Origin: Halorhodospira halophila
GTDB taxonomy: Bacteria; Pseudomonadota; Gammaproteobacteria; Nitrococcales; Halorhodospiraceae
Assembly (NCBI RefSeq): GCF_016653405.1
Contig: NZ_NHSN01000004.1
Coordinates: forward strand, 1 to 63,499
Direction of reading: 5' to 3'
DNA length: 63,499 nucleotides
The position numbers and the translations under genes are program-made. Below, one piece after another: positions 14,301 to 21,317 of this stretch. Numbering within the stretch: position 1 is the stretch's first letter; each line of letters opens with the position of its first letter. Below the pieces are notes generated by a model, which ran no database searches, was not told the DNA's origin, and saw only the letters and a program-made list of their open reading frames with translations.

Positions 14301-15564
14301 TTTGCTTCTGTTCCCGCAGGAACACGGCCCATCCATTGCGCGCGGCGTTCTCGTCGCGCAGGTGATGGGCACCGCAGCACGGACAATCCCACTCGTCCAC
14401 GCCGGGGGCGATGCCTCCCTCGACGGCGTGTCCACACTCGGAGCAAGTCCGTGTCGTCCGGTGTTCTTGGAACACCGAAAACTGCTTGCCCGATTTGAGC
14501 GCCGTCCAGGAGAGGGTGTCCTTGAACTGCCCGATGACCGAGCGATTACTCATCGCCCGGCGCATGGCGGTGGTGATGCCGTTGCCCTTCGGGGTGTAGT
14601 CGCCAATCACCACCCAGTCGTAGTGGCGATACAGCCGGTTGGCGACGGTGGCGAGGTACGTCTTGCTCTGCTCTCGACGTTTCGCCAGCACCCGCTGGAG
14701 GGCCTTATCATAGCGCATCCATCGCTTCGATGGCCGCCAGTAGTGGCGGCCTGTCTCCTGAGCGTCGGCGTCGAGCACCGGCACGCGCACCGAGTGCTTG
14801 CAGCATCGGTCACGTTTGGCCTGGAGCTCATCGGCTCGCCGATCCAGGATCTTGAGCCACCACGGCGTCTCGATGGAGACAGCGTTGCCTTCCGAATCGA
14901 CGCCGTAAGCGAGGTTCTTGTGGTTCGGATCGAGGACGATCGCGTGGTTGATTTCCTTCGGCTTGGGAACAGGGCGATCAACCCCGAAGACGGCGTAGAA
15001 CACGCCCTGCTGCTTGACGATGCGGAGGTTGTTGACCGTTTTGCCCTTGAGGGCTTTCTGCACACCCGGAGCCCGAACGACGACATAGCGTTGTTGGTTG
15101 TTCCGATCCTTGCCCAGCGAGAGCGTGAGCTGCTCGCCGTGGATCCTGAAGCCCTTGTTCGGCTCGTCGTAGAGCAGCGAAAACCACCCACTATGCCGCC
15201 AGGATCGAAACCGGGGCCAGCCCACAGGGCCGCCCTTGCGGCGGCCGTGCCGTGCGTCCTGGTGGCGCCGGATGCTGTCGGAGACGCGCAGCGCGGCGTT
15301 TTTCAAAGGTGAGGAGTGTACGACCTTGATAAAGGGGTTTTCCTCCTTGATCTGCGGAAGGAGGTTCCGCAATCCGCGTTTGCTGTAGAGCAGCCCACCG
15401 ATCTCGGGGTCTTGCGTGTGTCGATATTGCGCGCGCAGGTTGTTGGCGCGCTCGAGCAGGTGGTTATAGAGCCAGTTGCAGATCCGCGACTGGCCGTCGA
15501 GTTGCGCAGCCACATCGCCCTCGACCTCCAGCCGGATCTTGGTAGCAGCCTCAGCCATGCTCAT
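14176..15564 (-). CDS. tnpB: TnpB, RNA-guided nuclease of IS607, with altered RuvC-II site
   Basis: 462-residue TnpB from ATG 15564, which overlaps the end of tnpA (ATGAGCATGGCTGA). The N-terminal helical/REC-like region spans 1-200. RuvC-I aspartate is D212 in IVLDPNHKN, and the RuvC-III aspartate is D404 in HLRDENAARN. The zinc finger is CSECG (C374, C377) and CPCC (from C394). At the usual RuvC-II position (IED or IENL in typical TnpB) the sequence is VVIGDYTPKG, so the conserved Glu is Gly321, followed by Asp322. A glutamate, E367 (FQEHRTTRTC), lies about 45 residues on, just before the zinc finger, where a subset of TnpB and the eukaryotic Fanzor proteins are reported to carry a relocated catalytic Glu. 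Likely an intact nuclease. Confidence 0.88.
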   Translation of the reverse strand: MSMAEAATKIRLEVEGDVAAQLDGQSRICNWLYNHLLERANNLRAQYRHTQDPEIGGLLYSKRGLRNLLPQIKEENPFIKVVHSSPLKNAALRVSDSIRRHQDARHGRRKGGPVGWPRFRSWRHSGWFSLLYDEPNKGFRIHGEQLTLSLGKDRNNQQRYVVVRAPGVQKALKGKTVNNLRIVKQQGVFYAVFGVDRPVPKPKEINHAIVLDPNHKNLAYGVDSEGNAVSIETPWWLKILDRRADELQAKRDRCCKHSVRVPVLDADAQETGRHYWRPSKRWMRYDKALQRVLAKRREQSKTYLATVANRLYRHYDWVVIGDYTPKGNGITTAMRRAMSNRSVIGQFKDTLSWTALKSGKQFSVFQEHRTTRTCSECGHAVEGGIAPGVDEWDCPCCGAHHLRDENAARNGWAVFLREQKQNNGGFQPPVPRSGPAAVRQRWTWRVRPSGIYSRGSGWACDA

Positions 15565-16186
15565 TGTCCGCCGCCGCAACGCTCTTCTGGAGGCCCTCGA
15601 TGATCGCCCGGTTCTTGCGCGAGCGCGCACCGTAGAGCCGGGCGCTGAACACCGTGATGATTTCAAGGACATCCTGGGCGAGTTCTTCCTCGAAGGACGC
15701 CTCTTCGTTCTGGTTGATGATGACCACCTCGACGTTGCGCATCTCGCAGACCGCGAAGATTAGCTCGCTGCCAAAGCGGAGAAGCCGATCCTTGTGGGTG
15801 AGCACGAGGCGATCCACCTTGCCGTCGATCAGCCGCGACAGCAGCCCGCGCAGCCCCTTTTTGCGGTCGTTCATCCCGGAGCCGAGATCGGCGATGACCT
15901 CGAACGTCCATCCGCGCGCCCCGCAGAAGTCCGTGAGCAGTTGCTTCTGGCGCTCTAGGTCCGAGCGCTGATCCGAGCTGGAGACACGGGCGTAGGCAAC
16001 GGTGACGGCGTCTTCGGTGCGCTCGGCGTGCGACTTGCCAGCCAAACGACTCAAACGTGCTTCGTCGTAACGCCGCTGGCCGCCCTTGGTGTGGCTGTCT
16101 GGCAGAAGCCGCCCCTCTTTCTCCCAGCGATAGAGCGTGGGAACGGAGACGCCGAGGATCTTGGCGGCTTTGCTGATAGGCACCAT
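15551..16186 (-). CDS. tnpA: IS607 TnpA: MerR-type HTH plus serine recombinase
   Basis: 211-residue serine recombinase that excises and inserts the element. Residues 3-45 are a MerR-like helix-turn-helix (SKAAKILGVSVPTLYRWEKE) placed N-terminal to the catalytic domain, the reverse of classical resolvases and diagnostic for IS607. The catalytic serine is S69 in AYARVSSSDQ. Conserved resolvase residues follow (DLERQ, LGSGMNDRKKGL, LTHKDRLLRFG). The ATG at 16186 is preceded by AGGTT. The gene is full length and looks intact. Its stop overlaps the start of tnpB, so the two are coupled. Confidence 0.92.
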   Translation of the reverse strand: MVPISKAAKILGVSVPTLYRWEKEGRLLPDSHTKGGQRRYDEARLSRLAGKSHAERTEDAVTVAYARVSSSDQRSDLERQKQLLTDFCGARGWTFEVIADLGSGMNDRKKGLRGLLSRLIDGKVDRLVLTHKDRLLRFGSELIFAVCEMRNVEVVIINQNEEASFEEELAQDVLEIITVFSARLYGARSRKNRAIIEGLQKSVAAADNEHG

Positions 16187-16211
16187 AACCTAATTATGGC
16201 ATATCGCATTA

Positions 16212-16244
16212 AACAGGTTCAATAGGCTATAATAGAGGTTTTGC
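16212..16244 (+). repeat. IS607 left-end subterminal repeat
   Basis: AACAGGTT at 16212-16219 and GGTTTTGC at 16237-16244, reading outward from the element, mirror the right end (AACAGGTT, GGGTTTTGGC). The spacer here is longer and AT-rich and contains TATAAT. It probably holds the recombinase binding and crossover site. Confidence 0.55.
16228..16233 (+). promoter_or_regulatory. Outward-facing -10-like box in the IS607 left end
   Basis: A perfect TATAAT on the plus strand, 18 bases before the TTG that opens the truncated TPR gene. The -35 region at the right distance (around 16205-16210) is poor. If active it would drive the TPR-PilZ pair from inside the insertion sequence. Confidence 0.3.
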
Positions 16245-16250
16245 GATCAG

Positions 16251-17696
16251 TTGAAAGCCCCGCAGGACCCAACACTGGTCTACGACACAGCGCAACTCCT
16301 GCATTGGATGGGGGATGACGCGACCGCCGCGGGCCTTCTGACCTCCCTCCCGGCGGGCGCGGAGCGCACGCGAGCGAGCCTCCTGCTGCAGGCCCGGGTG
16401 GAGCTCGCACTCGGGCGCAGCGGCCGGGCCCGGGTCCTGCTGGGGGCCCTCCGTCCCCTCCGGGGCCGCCCCGAACACCTGCTCTACGTCGCCACGCTGA
16501 CCGCCTCCGGGGTGCTCCACGGCGCGGAAAACGCCGTGCGCGGGCTCCTCGACGAGACCCCCGGGGACCAGGAACTGCGGCGCCAGCTCGGTGACATCCT
16601 TCAGGCCCAGGGCCGGCCTTACGCCGCTGAGCACCACTACGCCCGCATCCTGGAGGCAGATCCCGGGAATGCCCGGGCATCGGCACGCCTCGAAGGGCTG
16701 GCCCACCGGGCGACACCCGGGCCGGCCGACGACCCGGAGCCGGAACCCCTGACTGCAGAGCCGCCGGCGGACCCGCGCAGCGGCCGGGATTACCTCAAGG
16801 TCGCTGAACACGCCGCGGCCCGCGGCGAACGCGAGGCCGCCGAGGCAGCCGCGCGCCGGGCCCTGAGGCTGGAGCCGGAACTGACCCGGGCGGGCTACCT
16901 GCTCGCCGATCAGCTCATCGCCCGCGGCGCCCTGGCCGAGGCCGAGGACCCCCTGGCCACCATCCTGCAGCGCTTCCCCGATACCACCCAGGCCGGCCTG
17001 ACCCGGGCCCGGCTGGCGTCCTGGCAGGGCGACTACGAGCGCGCCCTGGAACTCTACGACACCCTCGCCGAGGCCAACCCGACGGATCCGACCTTCGCCG
17101 TAGAGGCCGCGCGCGTGGCGGGCTGGGCCGGGGATCGAAAGCAGTCCAAGGAGCGCTACGCCGCCTTGCTGAACCAACTACATAGCACCGCGGACGCCGA
17201 GGACGAGGCCTCGGCCCGTCCCGTGCTGATTACGCCCGCGCCCGAGAAGGCGCCGCTGCCAGCACCGGCCCACCCGGACTATCCGGCCCTCGCCGAGCAC
17301 CGGGCCGTCCACCAGGAGGCCCACGCCAAGGCCCTGGTCCAGGACCGCCAGCCGCGGGCCGCCCTCGCCGTCCTCCAGCGTGCCGCACGCTTCCAGCCCC
17401 ACAACCTGGAGACCGCCTTCGATCAGTCCGAGATCGAGTGCACCCTCGGCCTATGTGACGCCGAACGGGCCACCTACCGGCGCGTGCTCGAGATGGCACC
17501 GGGGCACGCCCAGGCCGGGCAGCGCCTGGCGCACCTGGAGCGCCGGCGCGGCCCGCACGCCGGCGTCCACGCCGAGTACCGGAAGGAGGAGGACTGGCGG
17601 CTCGATGCCGGGGTGCCATCCGAGGCCCTGGACCCGCTACGACGGATGCGCAGCGAGCCCGCCGCCCTGTTGGAGGGACGATCCCATGGTGACTGA
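16251..17696 (+). CDS. TPR-repeat protein, probably 5'-truncated by the IS element
   Basis: 481 residues of tandem tetratricopeptide-like helix pairs (for example GDILQAQGRPYAAEHHYARI and DQLIARGALAEAEDPLATIL). The first residues (YDTAQLLHWMGDDATAAGLL) and overall pattern resemble the superhelical part of exopolysaccharide export proteins of the PgaA/PelB kind, though this is only a resemblance. There is no signal peptide: the frame starts at a poor TTG, with a stop at 16233 inside the insertion sequence, so the original N-terminus is missing. The end overlaps the PilZ gene by 11 bases, which links the protein to c-di-GMP-controlled functions. Confidence 0.7.
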   Translation: MKAPQDPTLVYDTAQLLHWMGDDATAAGLLTSLPAGAERTRASLLLQARVELALGRSGRARVLLGALRPLRGRPEHLLYVATLTASGVLHGAENAVRGLLDETPGDQELRRQLGDILQAQGRPYAAEHHYARILEADPGNARASARLEGLAHRATPGPADDPEPEPLTAEPPADPRSGRDYLKVAEHAAARGEREAAEAAARRALRLEPELTRAGYLLADQLIARGALAEAEDPLATILQRFPDTTQAGLTRARLASWQGDYERALELYDTLAEANPTDPTFAVEAARVAGWAGDRKQSKERYAALLNQLHSTADAEDEASARPVLITPAPEKAPLPAPAHPDYPALAEHRAVHQEAHAKALVQDRQPRAALAVLQRAARFQPHNLETAFDQSEIECTLGLCDAERATYRRVLEMAPGHAQAGQRLAHLERRRGPHAGVHAEYRKEEDWRLDAGVPSEALDPLRRMRSEPAALLEGRSHGD

Positions 17697-18546
17697 AAGC
17701 GCCCGAGCGGCCATGGACGCCCGGCGCGAACTGCGCCGCCCGGTCGAGTCCATCGCCCTGCCGTTCCTCGGCTCGCGCGGCGAGGCCCTGCAGCCCTTCC
17801 AATACCTGCTGCACGACGTCAGCAGCGGCGGGCTGGGGATCTTCCTGCCCGACTGGCTGGCCAGCCGGGAGCGGCTTCGGGAGGGGGACCAAATCTTCTT
17901 CCACGTCCCCTTTCGTTTCGGCGAGCGCATCCTCAACCGCGGCTACGTCGCCTGGCAACGCTGGTCCACCGAGGAGGGCGGTCAGTGGGCCGGGGCCACC
18001 CTGACCAGCGGTACCCCCCTGCCCTATCCGCTCTACATCGCCCTGGACGCACGTGAGATCCGCATCGACCTGGGCCGCTTCCAGACCTCCGAGGCGCTGG
18101 CGCAGCGGATCGTCCACGACTCGGTGCTGCTCAAACGCGGGGTGCTGATCTACCTGCGCCACCTCGAGGCGCTCTTCTCACGCGTCAGCGAACTGCGCGG
18201 CGGGGACTACCGCGTCTTCCGGGAGGAGATTATCGGCGACGTCCGCCAGCGGATCCTGCGCAGCGTGGCCTACCTCGAGCAGTTCGACCCGCAGAGCAAC
18301 GATGATACGGCGCAGCCGCCATCGCCCATCATCGACGCCATCGACCTCGACGAGTTCCGCGCCGCCATGGAGCCAGAGCTGCCCCTGGAGCTGTTCAACC
18401 ACGCCCTCGGCGCCGAGAGCACCCGCCTCTACCTCGAGTCGATCAAGAAGCTCGAGCACCGGCTCTACCTCAACCACAACGCCTACGTCATGATCTATAT
18501 CGCCGGGCTGCAGCCGCAGAGCGGTCGGCCCGACGACGCCCCCTAG
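17686..18546 (+). CDS. PilZ-domain protein
   Basis: 286-residue cytoplasmic protein with an N-terminal PilZ domain (residues 13-125). The two c-di-GMP-binding elements are present: the arginine stretch RRELRRPVES and the D/NxSxxG motif HDVSSGGLGI. The remaining ~160 residues are helical and unassigned. ATG 17686 has GGAGGGA eight bases upstream; longer frames from 17380 are shadows of the TPR gene. The gene overlaps the TPR gene by 11 bases and meets pyrD tail to tail with a 4-base overlap. It probably transmits c-di-GMP levels to a surface or polysaccharide process involving the TPR partner. Confidence 0.78.
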   Translation: MVTESARAAMDARRELRRPVESIALPFLGSRGEALQPFQYLLHDVSSGGLGIFLPDWLASRERLREGDQIFFHVPFRFGERILNRGYVAWQRWSTEEGGQWAGATLTSGTPLPYPLYIALDAREIRIDLGRFQTSEALAQRIVHDSVLLKRGVLIYLRHLEALFSRVSELRGGDYRVFREEIIGDVRQRILRSVAYLEQFDPQSNDDTAQPPSPIIDAIDLDEFRAAMEPELPLELFNHALGAESTRLYLESIKKLEHRLYLNHNAYVMIYIAGLQPQSGRPDDAP

Positions 18547-19571
18547 CCGGGCTGACCGGCGTGCCGGGCGGCGGCACGTACGGCCTCCTGCACCAGACCC
18601 GGTCCGCGGTAGATCATGCCGGTATAAAGCTGGACCAGATCGGCGCCCAGATCCAGGCGCCGGCTCACGTCCTCGCCGGAGCAGATCCCCCCGGCGGCGA
18701 TCAGGGCCGTACGCCGCTCGCGCCGGGCCGCCACCTGCTCAAGGACGCGCTCAGCCTGCTCGCGCAACGGCGCCCCGCTGAGCCCGCCGCTCTCGCGGCC
18801 CCGGGGATCCCGGCCCACCCCGGGGCGCCCCAGCGTGGTATTGGTGGCCACGATGCCGTCCACCCGGCGCTCGAGCAGGATATCCAAGGTGGCATCCAGC
18901 TCCCCGGCATCCCAATCCGGGGCGATCTTGACCACCAGGGGCACCCGCTTGTCGTGGAATTCGGCCAGGCGCTTGCGCTCGGTCTGGAGGCGATCGAGGA
19001 GGTTGCGAAGCGCGCCCTCATGCTGCAGATCGCGCAGCCCCGGGGTGTTCGGCGAGCTGAGGTTGATTGCCACGTAGTCGGCCACCCCGTAGACCATTCC
19101 CAGCGCCAGGGCGTAGTCCTCTACGGCCCGCTCGGGGGGCGTATCCCGGTTCTTGCCGATATTGATACCGATCACACCACGGTGCTGCGAGACTTCGAGC
19201 CGGCGGGCGAGCGGCTCGGCGCCCTGATTATTGAAACCCATGCGGTTGATCAGGGCCTCGTGCTCGGGGATCCGGAAGACCCGGGGGCGCGGATTGCCCG
19301 GCTGCGCGCGCGGGGTAACCGTCCCCAGCTCCAGGAAGCCAAAACCGAGCTTCTCGAGTACGTCCATGTACTCGCCGTCCTTGTCGAAGCCGGCGGCCAG
19401 ACCGACCGGATTGGGGAAATCGATCCCCATCACCCGTCGGGGCACCGCGGGCAGGCCCCGCACCCCGGGCACAGCGGCGATACGCAGACCCAGGCGGGCG
19501 AGTCGCATGCTCACGCGGTGGGCTTGCTCGGGTTCGAGCCGGAATAGCAGACGGCGGATCAGGGCGTACAT
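18543..19571 (-). CDS. pyrD: Dihydroorotate dehydrogenase (quinone), class 2
   Basis: Fourth step of pyrimidine synthesis: oxidises dihydroorotate to orotate with FMN and passes electrons to membrane quinone. The 342-residue length and N-terminal helical pair (MYALIRRLLFRLEPEQAHRV) are those of the membrane-associated class 2 enzymes. Catalytic-loop and FMN-site motifs are visible: NPVGLAAGFDKDG, GINIGKN, INLSSPNTPGLRDLQ (catalytic Ser region), VVKIAPDW, ATNTTLGR, GGICSGEDV and YTGMIYRGPG. Stands alone between the PilZ gene (convergent) and the divergent transglycosylase. Well conserved; no oddities. Confidence 0.96.
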   Translation of the reverse strand: MYALIRRLLFRLEPEQAHRVSMRLARLGLRIAAVPGVRGLPAVPRRVMGIDFPNPVGLAAGFDKDGEYMDVLEKLGFGFLELGTVTPRAQPGNPRPRVFRIPEHEALINRMGFNNQGAEPLARRLEVSQHRGVIGINIGKNRDTPPERAVEDYALALGMVYGVADYVAINLSSPNTPGLRDLQHEGALRNLLDRLQTERKRLAEFHDKRVPLVVKIAPDWDAGELDATLDILLERRVDGIVATNTTLGRPGVGRDPRGRESGGLSGAPLREQAERVLEQVAARRERRTALIAAGGICSGEDVSRRLDLGADLVQLYTGMIYRGPGLVQEAVRAAARHAGQPG

Positions 19572-19670
19572 CGGACTCCTCGCAGCAGCGGTCGACCGGT
19601 TGGCGGCGCTATCTTACACTGCACGCAACGCCCTGTGAGGGGCCCCGTTCAGCCTGGAAGAATCGAGACC

Positions 19671-20858
19671 ATGCCGCGCCCCCCCCGCTGGCCGATGCTC
19701 ATGGCGGTGTGCCTGACCGCCCCCGTCCTCGCCGACGACTTCGAGCAGTGCGTCACCAACCTGCGCGCCGATCTCAAGGAGCAGGGCCGCGACGCCGCGG
19801 TGGTCGAGGAGACCTTCGCCGACGTCGAGCAGCTCGAGCGCATCCTCGAGCTCGACCGCGAGCAGCCGGAGTTCGTGCAGACCTTCCGCGAGTACCTGGA
19901 CGCCCGGCTGACGGATCAGCGCATCGACCGCGGGGAGGCGATGATGGACGAGCACCGGGAACTGCTCTGGCGGATCCACGCCGACTTCGGCGTACCGCCG
20001 CGCTACCTCGTGGCGCTGTGGGGCATGGAGACCCACTACGGCAGCTACTTCGGTGAGGTGCCCATCATCGACGCCATGACCACCCTCGCCTGCGAGGGCC
20101 GCCGGGCGCGTTTCTTCTTCCACCAGCTCGACGCCACGCTGGCGCTCCTGGAGGATGGCAAGCTCGCGCGTGACGGCCTGCGCGGCTCCTGGGCCGGCGC
20201 CCTGGGGCACACGCAGTTCATGCCCACCACGCTGCGCGAGCACGCCGTGGACTACGACGGCTCCGGGCGCATCGATCTACGCGACAGCGTGGCCGATGCC
20301 CTCGCCTCCGGCGCCAACTACCTGCGGTCCATGGGCTGGCGCCCCGGCCTACGCTGGGGCCGCGAGGTCAGGCTGGCCGACGGCTTCGGCTTCGAGCACC
20401 TGGGCCTGGACGACCCCCAACCACTGGACGAATGGCAGCAGCTGGGCGTGCGTCGGGCCGACGGGTCCGACCTGCCGGAAAGCGACATCCCGGCCGCGCT
20501 GCTCCTGCCCATGGGACGCAACGGCCCGGCGTTCCTGGTCTACGAGAACTTCCGCCGCATCATGGGCTGGAACGCCTCGGTCTCCTACGCCCTGTCCGTC
20601 GGCCTGCTCGCCGACCGGCTCGACGGCGCCCCGCCGCTGCGCGCGGACTTCCCCGACGAGCCGCCCCCGCGGCACAACGAACTGCGCCAGATCCAGGAAG
20701 TCCTCAACGAGCTGGGCTTCGACGCCGGCCCCGTCGACGGGCTCCTTGGCCCGCAGACCCGCGCGGCGCTGCGTGCCTATCAGCAGGATCGGGGGCTGCC
20801 GGCCGACGGCTACCCGGACCAGGCGATCCGCGACCGGCTCCTGGAAAAGGCGGATTGA
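19671..20858 (+). CDS. Lytic murein transglycosylase (MltB type) with peptidoglycan-binding domain
   Basis: 395-residue periplasmic enzyme that cleaves the MurNAc-GlcNAc bond of peptidoglycan. ATG 19671 is chosen because it begins a clear signal peptide (MPRPPRWPMLMAVCLTAPVLA) with cleavage before DD; no lipobox Cys is seen, so it is probably soluble. The SLT_2 domain covers about 25-320, with the catalytic Glu in LWGMETHYGSYFG and the GALGHTQFMPTT motif. A C-terminal PG_binding_1 domain (about 335-390, LNELGFDAGPVDGLLGPQTR) anchors it to the wall. Gene is divergent from pyrD. Confidence 0.93.
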   Translation: MPRPPRWPMLMAVCLTAPVLADDFEQCVTNLRADLKEQGRDAAVVEETFADVEQLERILELDREQPEFVQTFREYLDARLTDQRIDRGEAMMDEHRELLWRIHADFGVPPRYLVALWGMETHYGSYFGEVPIIDAMTTLACEGRRARFFFHQLDATLALLEDGKLARDGLRGSWAGALGHTQFMPTTLREHAVDYDGSGRIDLRDSVADALASGANYLRSMGWRPGLRWGREVRLADGFGFEHLGLDDPQPLDEWQQLGVRRADGSDLPESDIPAALLLPMGRNGPAFLVYENFRRIMGWNASVSYALSVGLLADRLDGAPPLRADFPDEPPPRHNELRQIQEVLNELGFDAGPVDGLLGPQTRAALRAYQQDRGLPADGYPDQAIRDRLLEKAD

Positions 20859-20865
20859 CCCCCGC

Positions 20866-21222
20866 TCACCCGTCGCGCCCGTCGGGGCCGAGCTCCTCGA
20901 CCAGTGCGCGCAGGTAGGCGGCGATATCCCCCGACTCGTAGAGCCACTGTCCGTCGCCGCCGTCGGGGATGTAGAGGCAGGGCACCATGCGCTTGCCACC
21001 GTGCTCCTCGAGCTCGCGAGCGGCCTGGGGATCCTGGCCGATATCGCGGCGTTCCAGCTCGATGCCGAGGCTGCGCAGGGTCATGTTGACCCGCATGCAG
21101 AACGGGCACCATGACCGCTCATAGAGCACCAGCCCCGCCACCGCGCGGTCGATCCGACGCTGCAGGCGGCGCTGCTCGCCGGGGTCCTCGCTGGGGTCCG
21201 CTGCGGGGCGCTCGTCGCTCAT
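20866..21222 (-). CDS. Glutaredoxin-like protein (CPFC)
   Basis: 118-residue cytoplasmic thiol-redox protein. After a polar ~25-residue N-terminus the thioredoxin-fold core reads LVLYERSWCPFCMRVNMTL with the CPFC active site, then RDIGQDPQAARELEEHGGK and the cis-Pro loop MVPCLYIP, ending in the GST-like ESGDIAAYLRAL. This is the glutaredoxin/GST N-terminal subtype. The start at 21222 has GAGGAG seven bases upstream. It converges on the transglycosylase gene (7 bases apart) and is divergent from ppk. Confidence 0.86.
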   Translation of the reverse strand: MSDERPAADPSEDPGEQRRLQRRIDRAVAGLVLYERSWCPFCMRVNMTLRSLGIELERRDIGQDPQAARELEEHGGKRMVPCLYIPDGGDGQWLYESGDIAAYLRALVEELGPDGRDG

Positions 21223-21317
21223 GATCGTCGCTCCTCGATGGTTGTCGGGCTTCACATTCGCAGGATGTCATAGAATCGAAAAACCGCCCAGAGGCGGATT
21301 CTGCTAGCGTAGAAGGC

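Larger units (their letters stand above)
14108..16242 (-). mobile_element. IS607-family insertion sequence (tnpA + tnpB)
   Basis: About 2.13 kb containing a MerR-headed serine recombinase (TnpA) and a TnpB nuclease in overlapping order, the defining organisation of IS607. Both ends carry related outward-reading sequences: on the plus strand AACAGGTT...GGTTTTGC at 16212-16244, and on the minus strand AACAGGTT...GGGTTTTGGC at 14125-14104. The exact ends are set from these repeats and from where flanking coding sense is lost, so they are good to about 5 bases. Both neighbouring genes lack their 5' ends. The left end (TnpA side) is strikingly AT-rich compared with the host DNA. Confidence 0.85.

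Noticed and set aside
14302-15312. 336-codon plus-strand frame across the IS607 element
   Set aside because: Antisense shadow of tnpB.
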